DNA of 64,000 nucleotides from Bacteroidaceae bacterium (GCA_017410245.1 JAFQRE010000017.1:1-64000), one strand, 5' to 3'; shown: positions 35,871-45,867, counted from the stretch's first letter. Numbers and translations are program-made. Notes: generated by a model from the sequence alone, not told the origin.

Positions 35871-36488
35871 TTATCTATTGGCAGGATATCCAACACTTTG
35901 AGCCAATAATATATATTGTGCGCCCGAAAGGTGTAGTACTTGACGTAGTTTTTCGCCATCGAAAGAGCCACGAACAACATTCTTAAGACCTGTTGAGGCG
36001 CAATATAATGCAATGTTTTGTGAGATGGCACCGCAACACACAGCGCTCATTTCCGAACTGGCACTGAGGTCTTTGTCGCAAACGTATAAGATATTGATAG
36101 AGGCATTCTCTACAAAGTCTTGCTTGCCTGTAAGCTTCATGATGTCGCTTTTATGTACCAATTCGAGTGTGTGGTCTTCGGCTTGGTATCGGTAAGTGCC
36201 TTGGTGTGTGCATACATATAATGTAATCTCTTGGCGGTCGAGAGCCGATGGTGCTGTACGTTTGTCCTCGCGGTTGAAACCCCAACCGGCCCATAACATG
36301 TTTGATAGATTTTGACGGCTTATTCCCAATGTGGCATCATAGTCGCGGTGCGAACAACGGTTTTCAAGGGCATACTTTAAGGTTGCAGTATCGTTGAGTG
36401 CGGGGGCGGGTAGGTTGATGACCTGACCCATAGCAGCCACTGTACACAATGCTATAGTGGCTATCAATAGCGTAATTCTTGTTTTCAT
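35871..36488 (-). CDS. Exported SagB/nitroreductase-family protein
   Basis: 205 residues with a signal peptide (MKTRITLLIATIALCTVAAMG), start chosen for it and for the -7 box at 36514-36521. Nitroreductase-fold features: ENRCSHRDYDATLGISRQNLSNMLWAGWGFN, a central SAVCCGAISQNIALYCASTGL helix and the C-terminal LLAQSVGYPAN. The family binds FMN. Export of a small flavoprotein oxidoreductase is typical of SagB/ThcOx-like proteins in Bacteroidales; the substrate is unknown. First gene of the five-gene operon ending in the ABC importer. Confidence 0.8.
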   Translation of the reverse strand: MKTRITLLIATIALCTVAAMGQVINLPAPALNDTATLKYALENRCSHRDYDATLGISRQNLSNMLWAGWGFNREDKRTAPSALDRQEITLYVCTHQGTYRYQAEDHTLELVHKSDIMKLTGKQDFVENASINILYVCDKDLSASSEMSAVCCGAISQNIALYCASTGLKNVVRGSFDGEKLRQVLHLSGAQYILLAQSVGYPANR

Positions 36489-36513
36489 ATCACTTGGTAT
36501 TGTTTTGCACTGA

Positions 36514-36521
36514 CAAAGATA
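36514..36521 (-). promoter_or_regulatory. -7 box of nitroreductase-importer operon
   Basis: The minus strand reads TATCTTTG, 26 nt before the start at 36488. Confidence 0.5.
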
Positions 36522-36674
36522 GTGCAAACTGAGCGCAATAAGAAAAAAAAATGAAAGTTTTACATCTTATTACAGCATATTCTTTTTTTGCTTAAAATAT
36601 CAAAAACCGATAGAGTGATACCTCTGTTTTGGGTTATTTGTTGTAACTTTATGCCGTTTTTTAGAAGTAGCAGA

Positions 36675-37913
36675 ATGTTAGATAAATTACGCACTTTGTT
36701 TGGGGTACTTATGCTGGTTGTACTATCGGCTGTAGAGTCGGTGTCGGCTACGGTATCTCATGCTTATCACGATATTTTACCTGCCGATACCTTGCGCGTG
36801 TCGCTTGTTACTTGCGATCCGGGTCCCGATATTTACCAGATATTCGGACATACAGCTGTGCGTGTGCAACGGAGTGGTAACAATGCATTTGACTTGGTAT
36901 TCAATTATGGTACATTTTCTTTTACTGATGATTTTGTTTGGAAATTCACCAAAGGCGAGACCGATTATATGTTGGCTGTCTATGACTTCAAGCATTTTAT
37001 CATCGACTATGTCATGCGAGGCTCTACGGTGTATGAGCAAGAGCTAAACTTGACACACAGCCAACGCGAACAATTGTTTGCCAATTTGTTGGTTAATGCT
37101 CGTCCCGAAAACAGGGCATATCGTTACAATTTCTTGTTTGACAATTGTGCTACACGCCCACGTGATATGGTAGAAGGCGTGTTGCGCTCCGAGGCCGAGC
37201 AAGTTGTGTATGACGATCCCGACAATCTATATACATTTCGTGAGATAGTACGACACTTTGGTGCCAATTATAGTTGGCTCACATTTGGTATAGACATGGC
37301 AATGGGTTGCGACTTTGATCGTACTGCAACGTGGCGCGAGCATATGTTTATACCACTCTATCTGAAAGATGCTTATGACAACGCTTCTATTGTGACGGAA
37401 CATAATAGGGCCGATAGAGATTTGGTACGCGAAACTATCGTGTTGCATCGTGCCGATGGGGTGCCTCTAATGCCCCCTACACCCTGGTATATCACTCCTA
37501 TGGCATGTGCGCTACTGCTATTAATGCTCACCATTGTTATGACGTGGATTGACATGCGCCGTCGTAGCGTGTCGCGATGGTTCGATACGATAATAGGCCT
37601 GCTCACTTTTGTGTCGGGACTGATTATATACTTCTTGGTATTTTTCTCGCAGCACCCTGCTACTACTATCAATCTCAATGCCTTGTGGCTCACTCCGTTG
37701 GCAATAGTGCCAACAGTTATGCAGTATGTGCCTAAAGCTGTTGCAGTGGTGCGATGGTATCATATTGTCAATATGCTGCTTCTGGCACTGTTTTTGATAT
37801 TGATAGTGTGCGGAGTGCAGTGTGTCGATAATGCAGTGTGGCCACTGATTGCTGTGGTAGCATTGCGCTCGTACAATTTTGTTTATTGCAGTAAAGATAA
37901 GTTGAAAAAATGA
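36675..37913 (+). CDS. DUF4105 (Lnb N-terminal periplasmic domain) membrane protein
   Basis: 412 residues. After a signal sequence, residues ~30-290 form the Lnb_N/DUF4105 domain, a putative NlpC/P60-like Cys-His hydrolase: IYQIFGHTAVRV carries the His and YRYNFLFDNCATRPRDMV the Cys. The C-terminal ~120 residues hold about 4-5 transmembrane helices (WYITPMACALLLLMLTIVM onward). Start at 36675 chosen for the signal sequence; an in-frame start at 36588 is less likely. The stop overlaps the next gene as ATGA. Enzymatic activity is not established. Confidence 0.82.
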   Translation: MLDKLRTLFGVLMLVVLSAVESVSATVSHAYHDILPADTLRVSLVTCDPGPDIYQIFGHTAVRVQRSGNNAFDLVFNYGTFSFTDDFVWKFTKGETDYMLAVYDFKHFIIDYVMRGSTVYEQELNLTHSQREQLFANLLVNARPENRAYRYNFLFDNCATRPRDMVEGVLRSEAEQVVYDDPDNLYTFREIVRHFGANYSWLTFGIDMAMGCDFDRTATWREHMFIPLYLKDAYDNASIVTEHNRADRDLVRETIVLHRADGVPLMPPTPWYITPMACALLLLMLTIVMTWIDMRRRSVSRWFDTIIGLLTFVSGLIIYFLVFFSQHPATTINLNALWLTPLAIVPTVMQYVPKAVAVVRWYHIVNMLLLALFLILIVCGVQCVDNAVWPLIAVVALRSYNFVYCSKDKLKK

Positions 37914-39490
37914 ATAAAGTTCTTGCCTCGATATTACTCTCGCTGATAGTGGTGCCGGCTCATGCACAGATGGCACAAGATGCACCTCGACTGGTCGTAG
38001 GCATCACGATAGATCAATTGCGGAGTGACTATCTTGAGGCTTTGCAGCAACTCTTTGGAGAGAAGGGTTTTAAGCGCATCATGCAAGAAGGCGTGGTGTG
38101 CGACGAAGTGTTATACGACTTCCCACATCTCGATCGTGCTGTTTCTACAGCCGCCATTTATTCCGGAACGATACCTTTCTATAATGGCATAGTGTCTGAA
38201 AATGTATTTGATACCTTCACCCGCAAGGAGCGCAGTATCATGTTCGATGATGACTTTATGGGCAATGGTACCGATGACAACTTCTCGGCCAAGGCCCTGT
38301 TGGTATCTACACTCAGTGACGAGGTGAAGATTGTAGGTAATGGATTGGGGCGAGTCTATTCGGTTGCTCCCGATGCGACTACATCTATTTTATCGGGCGG
38401 ACACATTGCCAATAGTGCATTGTGGGTAGATGACGAGTCGGGCCGATGGGTTACAACTACCTATTTCTTTGATGCTCCTGCCTATATTCTGCACCCATAC
38501 TATACCAACACGCCTGCGCAGATTATCGACAACTTGTCGTGGTCGCCGATGTATGCTCCCGAGCGTTACACTGCGATGCCCTATCAGATGCACACTATAC
38601 CCTTCACGCACTCTTTCTCGCGGAAGGAACACAATCGTTTTGTCTCGTACAAGACCTCGCCGATGGTCAATAACGATGTGACAGATGTGTCGATAGACCT
38701 GTTGCAAAAAGCATCGTTGGGACAGCGGGGACAACTCGATATGATCAATATAGGCTATACGTTGGCTCCCTTTAATAATGGAACTGTTCAGACGTATGGA
38801 TTGGAGTTGCAAGATGCTTATGTGCGACTTGATGCCGAGTTGGCTCGTCTTTTCGATGCCATCGATAGCAGTGTGGGTCTTAATAATACCGTTGTATTTA
38901 TCACATCAACCGGATATTTCGATGGCGAGGGACGTGAGCCATCGTTTTATAAAATACAGTCGGGCGAATTTTATCCACGCCGTGCTGTGTCGTTGCTCAA
39001 TATGTACCTGATGGCATTGTATGGAAGTGGCGACTGGGTATTGGGCTATAGCAACAATCAGATATATCTCAACCATCAATTTATCAAAGATCGAGACTTG
39101 CCGTTGGAGGAGGTGTGCGACCATGCAGCACAATTCTTGATTGACATGGAGGGTGTGCAAGACGTATATACCCAACAGCGCATATTGTTGCGCAGTATCA
39201 ACGAGCACACCGATCGCTTGCGTCGTGGACTATCGTCTCAATTGTCGGGCGATATATTTATCGAGTTGGTGCCCGGCTGGGAGGTTGTCTATGAAGATCA
39301 AGATGATAGACGGCAGTATATTCGTCACAATGCTGTGCCCACGCCATTTATGATTATGGCTCCCAATGTGCCGGCTCAAAAGATTGACTATCCTATAGAT
39401 GTTACCTCCATAGCACCCACAGTGGCGCGTATATTGCGTATTCGTTCGCCCAATGGTTGCACTGCACGCCCCATCGATATAGCCTATTGA
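37910..39490 (+). CDS. Alkaline-phosphatase-fold exported protein, active site degenerate
   Basis: 526 residues, signal peptide ending VVPAHAQ. The start of the type I phosphodiesterase/alkaline-phosphatase fold is clear: LVVGITIDQLRSDYLEAL with the first metal Asp, and DRAVSTAAIYSGTIPFYNGI at the nucleophile region. Later metal sites look lost: the usual D-x-x-GH block reads YTLAPFNNG, and the usual ADHG block reads FITSTGYFDGEG. The C-terminal APTVARILRI block is retained. It may therefore bind but not hydrolyse a substrate. Coupled by ATGA to the DUF4105 gene and followed, after a promoter, by secA. Confidence 0.72.
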   Translation: MNKVLASILLSLIVVPAHAQMAQDAPRLVVGITIDQLRSDYLEALQQLFGEKGFKRIMQEGVVCDEVLYDFPHLDRAVSTAAIYSGTIPFYNGIVSENVFDTFTRKERSIMFDDDFMGNGTDDNFSAKALLVSTLSDEVKIVGNGLGRVYSVAPDATTSILSGGHIANSALWVDDESGRWVTTTYFFDAPAYILHPYYTNTPAQIIDNLSWSPMYAPERYTAMPYQMHTIPFTHSFSRKEHNRFVSYKTSPMVNNDVTDVSIDLLQKASLGQRGQLDMINIGYTLAPFNNGTVQTYGLELQDAYVRLDAELARLFDAIDSSVGLNNTVVFITSTGYFDGEGREPSFYKIQSGEFYPRRAVSLLNMYLMALYGSGDWVLGYSNNQIYLNHQFIKDRDLPLEEVCDHAAQFLIDMEGVQDVYTQQRILLRSINEHTDRLRRGLSSQLSGDIFIELVPGWEVVYEDQDDRRQYIRHNAVPTPFMIMAPNVPAQKIDYPIDVTSIAPTVARILRIRSPNGCTARPIDIAY

Positions 39491-39577
39491 TAGCTATGTA
39501 GCATGGTTATGTGTAATATGTGATAATTTGTAGTGTATCTAATTGCCTATTTTTTAGGCACTGCCGAAAAAAATCAC

Positions 39578-39586
39578 TATTTTTGC
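39578..39586 (+). promoter_or_regulatory. -7 box of secA promoter
   Basis: TATTTTTGC matches TAnnTTTGC, 58 nt before the secA start. A small TGCCTA/TAGGCA hairpin (39544-39560) with an all-T loop lies immediately upstream. Confidence 0.5.
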
Positions 39587-39643
39587 ACTCGTTTTTTATG
39601 GGTTTATGCCCTATACTTTAGTTGAAATAAAATAATACCATAT

Positions 39644-42600
39644 ATGGGATTTAATGATTTTCTGAAAAAACTGTTCGGAAACAAGTCGCAACGCGACATC
39701 AAAGAAGTAGAGCCTTATATCAAAAAAATTAAGGCTATCTATCCCGAACTTGCCAAATTGTCGAATGACGAGTTGCGTGCTCGCATCGAAACTGTTAAAC
39801 AAAACTTGCAAAATCGTGTTGCTCAGGATCGTGAGCGTATTGCCTCTATAAAGGCCGATATTGAGAAAACCGACTATGACAAGCGCGCCCCAATGTGGAG
39901 CGAGGTGGATAAACTTGAGAAGGATATCCTCAAGAAATTTGAAGAAGGGTTGGACGAAGCCCTCCCCGAGGTATTTGCTGTTGTGAAGGAGACTTCGCGA
40001 CGCTTTGCCGAGAATGAGGAGATTGTTGTTACAGCCAATCAGTTCGACCGCGACCTGTCGGTTACTCATGATTTTGTTCGTATCGAAGGCGACAAGGCCA
40101 TCTACCAAAACCATTGGGTGGCCGGTGGTAACGAGGTGACATGGAATATGGTACACTACGATGTACAGCTCATTGGTGGTGTCGTATTGCATAAGGGTAA
40201 AATTGCCGAGATGGCTACCGGTGAGGGTAAGACACTCGTGGCTACCTTGCCTGTATTTCTCAATGCCTTGACCGGAAATGGTGTGCATGTCGTTACTGTC
40301 AATGACTATCTGTCGAAGCGTGACTCGGAGTGGATGGGGCCGTTGTATATGTTCCATGGTTTGTCGGTAGATTGTATCGACAAGCATCAACCCAACTCGG
40401 AGGCGCGTCGTAAGGCTTATGAAGCCAACATTACTTTTGGTACAAACAACGAGTTTGGTTTCGACTATTTGCGCGATAATATGGCCGGCTCACCTCAAGA
40501 CCTTGTACAACGTCCTCACAACTATGCTATTGTCGATGAGGTTGACTCGGTGCTTATTGATGATGCCCGTACACCTCTTATCATATCAGGTCCTACACCC
40601 AAGGGCGAGGATCAAATGTTTGAAGAGTTCTGCCCCAAGGTAGAGGAACTTGTCAAGGCTCAACGTACACTCGTGACCCGCATGCTTGCCGAGGCAAAAG
40701 AAAAAATTGCTTCGGAAGACAAGAAGGTGAAAGAAGAGGGCGCTATCTTGTTGTTCCGTTGCTTCAAAGGTTTGCCCAAGAATAGTGCTTTGATACGCTA
40801 CCTGAGCGAGCCGGGTATCAAGTCGTTGATGCTCGAGACCGAGGCCGTATATATGGAGCAAAACAACCGTCGTATGCACGAGATTACCGACGACCTCTAC
40901 TTTGTTATCGATGAGAAAAACAATGGTATAGACCTTACCGACAAGGGTATTGATGCCATGACCGGTAAAAGTTCCGACCCCGAATTCTTCGTATTGCCCA
41001 ATATCAGTGAGCAACTCGCTTTGCTTGAGAACGAAGACCTTACAACCGAGGAGCGCCAAGCCAAGAAAGATGAGTATCTGCAAGACTATGCCATCAAGGC
41101 CGAGCGTGTGCATACCGTACATCAACTCCTCAAGGCATATACACTCTTTGCTCTCAACGACCAATATGTGGTGATAGACAACAAAGTGAAAATTGTTGAT
41201 GAACAGACCGGTCGTATCATGGAGGGGCGTCGCTACTCCGATGGCTTGCACCAAGCTATCGAGGCCAAGGAGCGTGTAAAAGTAGAGGCTGCTACTCAAA
41301 CTTTTGCCACTATTACTTTGCAGAATTACTTCCGTATGTATCATAAACTTGCCGGTATGACAGGTACTGCCGAGACCGAAGCAAGCGAGTTCTGGGATAT
41401 ATACAAACTCGATGTGGTGACAATTCCTACCAACAAGCCCATTGCCCGTATCGATATGAACGACCGCGTGTACAAGACCAAACGTGCCAAGTACAATGCC
41501 ATCATTCAAGAGATCGAAGAGATGGTAGCTCAAGGTCGTCCTGTATTGGTGGGTACTACATCGGTAGAGATATCGGAGTTGTTGAGTCGTATGCTCACAC
41601 AACGCAAGATACAACACAACGTGTTGAATGCCAAGTTGCACCAGAAAGAGGCCGAGATTGTAGCTCGTGCCGGTGAGAAAGGTGTTGTTACCATTGCTAC
41701 CAACATGGCCGGTCGTGGTACCGATATCAAGCTCACTCCCGAGGTGCGCGAGGCAGGTGGTCTTGCCATTATAGGTACCGAGCGTCACGAGTCGCGTCGT
41801 GTCGATCGCCAGTTGCGTGGTCGTTCGGGACGTCAAGGCGATGTGGGTTCTTCGGTATTCTTTGTATCGTTTGAAGATACTGTGATGCGTCTGTTTGCCA
41901 CCGATAGCGTGGTGAAGATGCTCGACCGTTTGGGCTTCAAAGAAGACGAGATGCTTGAGCACAAGATGGTAACCAACTCTATCGAGAACGCTCAACGTCG
42001 TGTCGAAGAGAACAACTTCGGTATCCGTAAACGTCTGCTCGAGTATGACGATGTGATGAACACTCAACGTAGTGTCATCTACTCAAAACGTCACCATGCT
42101 CTCATGGGCGAGCGCATAGGTATAGACATTCTCAATACCTTCTATGATATGGTAGAGTCGCTCGTGAACGAGTATGATGCGCCCACCGACTACGAAGCAC
42201 TCTCGCTCGAGGTGTTCAAAATATTTGCCATCGAGATGCCTGCCAATGCCGATGCCTTCTATGGCATGCGCAAGCCCGAGCGTATCGAGGCCCTGAATAC
42301 AGCAGTTGTAGAAGCTTTCAAGCGTAAAGGCGATCGCATGGCCGAGATAGCACACCTCAACATCAAGCCGTTTGTTGAGGAGCGTCAGTTGCAAGGCCTC
42401 ATTCGCGTGCCTATTACCGATGGTAAACGCTTCTTTGGTATTCCTTGCGACCTGCAAGAGGCCTATGAGTCGGAGTCGCGCAGCGTGGTGAAGAACTTCC
42501 AAAAGGCTGTGATGTTGATGACTATCGATGAGGCTTGGAAAGAGCACCTTCGTGAGCTCGACCAATTGCGTCAGTCGGTACAAAATGCCTCGTATGAGCA

Positions 42601-42952
42601 GAAAGACCCCTTGTTGATATACAAACTCGAGTCGTTCAAGCTCTTTGAAGAAATGCTCAACAATATGAACCGCAAGGTGATAGCCCTGTTGATGCGTGGT
42701 CAGATACACGTGAGAGAGCCGCAAGATATGCCTCAATCGGCACCGGTACAACGCCCCTCGGCACCGCAATATCGCGAAAGCAAGGAGCAATATCCCGGAG
42801 CAAACTCGATGGAGGCGGCTCGTCAGGCTTCGGCCAACCGTGCTCCCCAACCTCGTACTCCTATCGTAGCAGCACCCAAGGTGGGTCGTAACGATCCTTG
42901 CCCCTGCGGTAGCGGTAAGAAATACAAAAACTGCCACGGCCGCGAGGCGTAA
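39644..42952 (+). CDS. secA: Preprotein translocase ATPase SecA
   Basis: 1102 residues, longer than E. coli SecA as usual in Bacteroidota. Drives export through SecYEG. Walker A MATGEGKT lies at residues 190-197; other helicase motifs are [20 protein letters not shown], the DEAD-2 half [10 protein letters not shown] and [12 protein letters not shown]. An insertion near residues 330-420 (ARTLVTRML to [11 protein letters not shown]) is typical of the phylum. The C-terminal zinc-binding SEC-C motif is intact ([16 protein letters not shown]). It has its own promoter and a strong terminator. Confidence 0.97.
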   Translation: MGFNDFLKKLFGNKSQRDIKEVEPYIKKIKAIYPELAKLSNDELRARIETVKQNLQNRVAQDRERIASIKADIEKTDYDKRAPMWSEVDKLEKDILKKFEEGLDEALPEVFAVVKETSRRFAENEEIVVTANQFDRDLSVTHDFVRIEGDKAIYQNHWVAGGNEVTWNMVHYDVQLIGGVVLHKGKIAEMATGEGKTLVATLPVFLNALTGNGVHVVTVNDYLSKRDSEWMGPLYMFHGLSVDCIDKHQPNSEARRKAYEANITFGTNNEFGFDYLRDNMAGSPQDLVQRPHNYAIVDEVDSVLIDDARTPLIISGPTPKGEDQMFEEFCPKVEELVKAQRTLVTRMLAEAKEKIASEDKKVKEEGAILLFRCFKGLPKNSALIRYLSEPGIKSLMLETEAVYMEQNNRRMHEITDDLYFVIDEKNNGIDLTDKGIDAMTGKSSDPEFFVLPNISEQLALLENEDLTTEERQAKKDEYLQDYAIKAERVHTVHQLLKAYTLFALNDQYVVIDNKVKIVDEQTGRIMEGRRYSDGLHQAIEAKERVKVEAATQTFATITLQNYFRMYHKLAGMTGTAETEASEFWDIYKLDVVTIPTNKPIARIDMNDRVYKTKRAKYNAIIQEIEEMVAQGRPVLVGTTSVEISELLSRMLTQRKIQHNVLNAKLHQKEAEIVARAGEKGVVTIATNMAGRGTDIKLTPEVREAGGLAIIGTERHESRRVDRQLRGRSGRQGDVGSSVFFVSFEDTVMRLFATDSVVKMLDRLGFKEDEMLEHKMVTNSIENAQRRVEENNFGIRKRLLEYDDVMNTQRSVIYSKRHHALMGERIGIDILNTFYDMVESLVNEYDAPTDYEALSLEVFKIFAIEMPANADAFYGMRKPERIEALNTAVVEAFKRKGDRMAEIAHLNIKPFVEERQLQGLIRVPITDGKRFFGIPCDLQEAYESESRSVVKNFQKAVMLMTIDEAWKEHLRELDQLRQSVQNASYEQKDPLLIYKLESFKLFEEMLNNMNRKVIALLMRGQIHVREPQDMPQSAPVQRPSAPQYRESKEQYPGANSMEAARQASANRAPQPRTPIVAAPKVGRNDPCPCGSGKKYKNCHGREA

Positions 42953-42973
42953 AGGTGAATTAAAAATATAAAG

Positions 42974-43010
42974 ATAGGCTACATCAATATACAATGTTGG
43001 TGTAGCCTAT
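42974..43010 (+). terminator. secA terminator
   Basis: Fourteen-base-pair stem with one G-U pair (42974-42987 with 42997-43010), then TTTCTTT. Confidence 0.8.
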
Positions 43011-43024
43011 TTCTTTACGGTGTA

Positions 43025-43049
43025 GCGCAATAGCTATTGCGCCTTTTTT
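43025..43049 (+). terminator. Second hairpin overlapping the end of the CNNM gene
   Basis: Perfect 18-nt palindrome (43025-43042) followed by CTTTTTT on the plus strand. Its arm includes the stop codon (43034-43036) of the convergent CNNM gene, so it can back up termination of secA transcripts. Confidence 0.65.
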
Positions 43050-44314
43050 GTTTTAATGATTACTTTGTCAATTCGTGGTCCGTCCATGTCTATGACCTCG
43101 AATAAGAAATTGTTCCATTCCATGCATTCGCCGGCTTCGGGTATATGACCCAACTGGTCAATTATCAGTCCGGCTATTGTAGAGTATTCGTAGTCTTGCA
43201 TTTCCTTTTCTAAATTGAAATGGCTCAAGAAGTCGTACATCATACATTGTCCATCGATAAGCCAACCTTCACCACCTTTGCGTTCTACAATGTCGGGTTC
43301 CGACCCCGCATCGTCTTGCATGTTTCCTATAAGGGCTTCTAATATGTCTTTATGTGTTATAAGTCCGCTACAAGAACCAAATTCATCGCAGATAAGAGCA
43401 CGACTCACTTTTTTAGCCTTCATCTCCTCAAGAATCTTATACACATTCATATCTTCATGAAAGTATGTAGGCTTAACAAGCATCGATTCTAAACAGAAAT
43501 CATCGTTATCAATATTGATTACATAGTCTTTCAGTCTCAGTATGCCTATCACATGGTCTAAGTCGTTATCAACAACAGGATACTCCTCAAAGAGGTTTTG
43601 AGTGATGCATTCGTGTATCATTTCTTTGCTCATATCCTTTTCGAGCCATACAATTTCACTTCGCAGTGTCATAATAGAACTTACAGCTAAGTCGCCAAGT
43701 GTAAATACTCGTTCTACTATATTTTGTTCGACAGGAAGAACTTCTCCATCTTCAGTGCCTTCTTGAATCATAGATTTTATCTCTTCCTCGGTAACCTTCG
43801 ATTCTTTTTCTTTGATGCCGAGAAGTTTTATTATTGCCGAGGTCGATTGTGATAGCGCCCATACTACAGGCTTGGTCAATCTCGAAAATAGACTCATGGG
43901 CCCTACTATCAGTTTGGCAATCTTTTCCGAGTCGTTCATTCCTATTTGTTTGGGTACCAACTCACCGAGTACAATTGATAGGAATGTGACAACTATAATA
44001 ATGATTGTCTGTGCTATGCCCGATGCCAGGCCTTGTCCCAAGCCGATGGTGGTTAATGCGTCAGCAAAAGATGCAGCAATCTTATTTCCCGAGAACATAC
44101 CGGTCAATAGCCCTATCAATGTGATACCTACTTGTACCGAAGAAAGAAACCTGTCGGGATTTTCTTGTAGCTCAAGAGCCTTTTGAGCTTTTGTATTTCC
44201 TTTTTCGGCGTCTGACTGAAGTCGGGATTTTCTTGCCGATATTAAAGAGATTTCCGACATCGAGAAAATGCCGTTCAATAGTATGAGTGCCAGTATTATA
44301 AAGATTTCTTCCAT
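43034..44314 (-). CDS. CNNM/CorC-family (HlyC-type) membrane protein with CBS domains
   Basis: 426 residues. The N-terminal DUF21/CNNM domain (residues ~1-195) has four hydrophobic helices (IFIILALILLNGIFSMSEI, VGITLIGLLTGMFSG, TIIIIVVTFLSIVLGELVPK). A CBS pair follows (~215-340: SSIMTLRSEIVWLE, KVSRALICDEFGSCSGLIT), then a C-terminal CorC_HlyC domain (~350-425). Family members are implicated in magnesium/divalent-cation efflux or regulation. The gene is noticeably more AT-rich than SecA and its other neighbours, suggesting horizontal acquisition or relaxed codon use. Confidence 0.9.
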   Translation of the reverse strand: MEEIFIILALILLNGIFSMSEISLISARKSRLQSDAEKGNTKAQKALELQENPDRFLSSVQVGITLIGLLTGMFSGNKIAASFADALTTIGLGQGLASGIAQTIIIIVVTFLSIVLGELVPKQIGMNDSEKIAKLIVGPMSLFSRLTKPVVWALSQSTSAIIKLLGIKEKESKVTEEEIKSMIQEGTEDGEVLPVEQNIVERVFTLGDLAVSSIMTLRSEIVWLEKDMSKEMIHECITQNLFEEYPVVDNDLDHVIGILRLKDYVINIDNDDFCLESMLVKPTYFHEDMNVYKILEEMKAKKVSRALICDEFGSCSGLITHKDILEALIGNMQDDAGSEPDIVERKGGEGWLIDGQCMMYDFLSHFNLEKEMQDYEYSTIAGLIIDQLGHIPEAGECMEWNNFLFEVIDMDGPRIDKVIIKTKKAQ

Positions 44315-44616
44315 GCTGTTATTTTAAGATGTATTATTTCCTGTAATTATATGTTATCTCTATTTCTCTTATAAAATAGAAATCATATTTCATTAACTTT
44401 ATTATTTCTATCGCAAATCTATATATAATTTTGAAGAGCAATTGTGTGTGGTGAAAATTTTTAATGGAGTTTGAGAAAAATTATAAATTGGCACAAATAT
44501 CTCAGTGGTAATGTGATAAGTTTACACCCCAATCGCCGGAAAGCGTACAATACAACACCGGCAGGACATTTTATTTGTCCTGCCGGTGTTATTAAGTTGT
44601 ATGATTTATTTTAAAA
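44315..44616. promoter_or_regulatory. AT-rich intergenic region with CNNM promoter
   Basis: The minus strand reads TAGATTTGC at 44421-44413, a -7 box giving a leader of ~95 nt for the CNNM gene. The DUF2795 terminator (44554-44590) occupies the right side. Nothing else recognisable was seen. Confidence 0.45.
44554..44590. terminator. Terminator of DUF2795 gene
   Basis: Fifteen-base-pair GC-rich stem (44554-44568 with 44576-44590), 7-nt A/T loop. Lies 27 nt past the DUF2795 stop on the minus strand. Confidence 0.8.
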
Positions 44617-44838
44617 TTAATACTCCTCCTCGTTAAAGAAGAAGTCTTCTTTGCTGGGATAGTCGGGCCAGATGTCTTCAATACATTCGTAAGTCTCGCC
44701 TTCATCTTCCATTTCTTGCAGATTTTCAATTACTTCGAGGGGTGCGCCTGAGCGAATTGCGTAGTCAATCAACTCCTCGCGGGTAGCGGGCCATGGTGCA
44801 TCTTCGAGCTTCGAAGCCAATTCAAGTGTCCAGTACAT
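44617..44838 (-). CDS. DUF2795 small acidic protein
   Basis: 73 residues starting at MYWTLELASKLEDAPWP; this start is supported by a -7 box at 44883-44891. The segment PATREELIDYAIRSGAPLEVI is the DUF2795 core; the rest is strongly acidic (EMEDEGETYECIEDIWPDYP). Highly similar short proteins are widespread in Bacteroidota, with no assigned function known to me. Monocistronic, with its own promoter and terminator. Confidence 0.85.
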   Translation of the reverse strand: MYWTLELASKLEDAPWPATREELIDYAIRSGAPLEVIENLQEMEDEGETYECIEDIWPDYPSKEDFFFNEEEY

Positions 44839-44882
44839 TTTATTGTTTTTTGAGGTTATTATTATCGTGTTTTTTTGGTTGC

Positions 44883-44891
44883 GCAAAAGTA
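44883..44891 (-). promoter_or_regulatory. -7 box of DUF2795 promoter
   Basis: The minus strand reads TACTTTTGC, 45 nt before the start at 44838. Confidence 0.5.
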
Positions 44892-45042
44892 GTACTTTTC
44901 ATTGCAATATATTGCATTATAGTTGTAAAAAAGCTACCTATAAAACCGCTATTTTGGTTAAATAATGTAAAAATAAAAAGATTTTGCTACGATTGCCTCA
45001 TTTGATGTATATGCCGAGTATGTATATGACTACTGGTGGTGG

Positions 45043-45867
45043 TCATAACTTACGCCAAGGGGCAGTTATCAGCTCGGCTTGTTCTATGAGCCATTGTGTG
45101 TGTGGGTGTGTGTGTAAACGCTTGGGTATGGTGTGGTGGCGTTGTTTCTCAAATATCTCTCCGCTGAGGTTACTCATATTGGCCGATAGCGCGCTTATGG
45201 CTCCTTGTTGCGGAGTGCTGATGAAGGGGCGGAAGAGTGCATCGGCAATGGGGTCGAACCATGCGTCCATGTGTATCATGCCGGTATTGACAATTCCGGG
45301 GTCGGCTGCATTGACATGAATGCCCATGGGTGCAAGTTGTTGCGACAGATAGTGAGCCAATAGTGTTGTGGCGAGCTTTGAGCGAGAGTAGGCTTTGAAG
45401 CGTCCATAGTTATTGGCTGTAAGGTCGAAGAAGTTTTTATCTACCTTGCCTATGTATCGGGTGAGCGATGTTGTGAAGGTAATGTGTCCGTTCTTGAGCA
45501 TTGGAGTCAGTAGCCGGGTAAGCAGGTATGTCCCTAAAAAATTGACACCTATGGTCATTTCATATCCCTGCTTGGTTGTGGAGTAATGTTTGTTCATTAC
45601 ACCGGCGTTGTTGATAAGAGCCTTGATGGGGTATTGCTCTTGTATAGCCGAGGCAAAGGTTGCAATGCTATCGAACGATGCGAGGTTGAGTTCCATAATA
45701 ACTACCGAACCCGGATAGCGACTGTTTATCTCTTGGCATAAGGGGCGGTCTTTGTCGAGGTTGCGACATGCCATTATCACATGCTCGCCTCTCTCTACAA
45801 GTGCTTGAGTGATAGCCTTGCCTATGCTACCGCCGGCACCGGTTACTATGGTATATTGGGTACTCAT
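45043..45867 (-). CDS. Short-chain dehydrogenase/reductase (RDH/WWOX-like)
   Basis: 274 residues. Rossmann SDR with nucleotide motif VTGAGGSIGKAI, NNAGVMNKH, and the catalytic Ser and Tyr-x3-Lys (TTSLTRYIG, AYSRSKLA). The arginine after the second strand (ACRNLD) favours NADP(H). The retinol-dehydrogenase-like sequence suggests a lipophilic alcohol/ketone substrate. Last gene of the four-gene operon with a steroid 5-alpha-reductase homologue; a hydroxysteroid dehydrogenase role is inferred. Its ATG overlaps the preceding SDR stop (ATGA). Confidence 0.85.
   Translation of the reverse strand: MSTQYTIVTGAGGSIGKAITQALVERGEHVIMACRNLDKDRPLCQEINSRYPGSVVIMELNLASFDSIATFASAIQEQYPIKALINNAGVMNKHYSTTKQGYEMTIGVNFLGTYLLTRLLTPMLKNGHITFTTSLTRYIGKVDKNFFDLTANNYGRFKAYSRSKLATTLLAHYLSQQLAPMGIHVNAADPGIVNTGMIHMDAWFDPIADALFRPFISTPQQGAISALSANMSNLSGEIFEKQRHHTIPKRLHTHPHTQWLIEQAELITAPWRKL

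Noticed and set aside
31947-36540. Cobalamin riboswitch controlling the importer operon
   Set aside because: The region before 36488 is under 190 nt, AT-rich, and lacks the conserved B12-box sequence; cobalamin therefore remains only one of several possible ligands.
40586-42067. A 493-codon minus-strand open frame inside secA
   Set aside because: It covers highly conserved SecA motor sequence and has no family features; a shadow frame.
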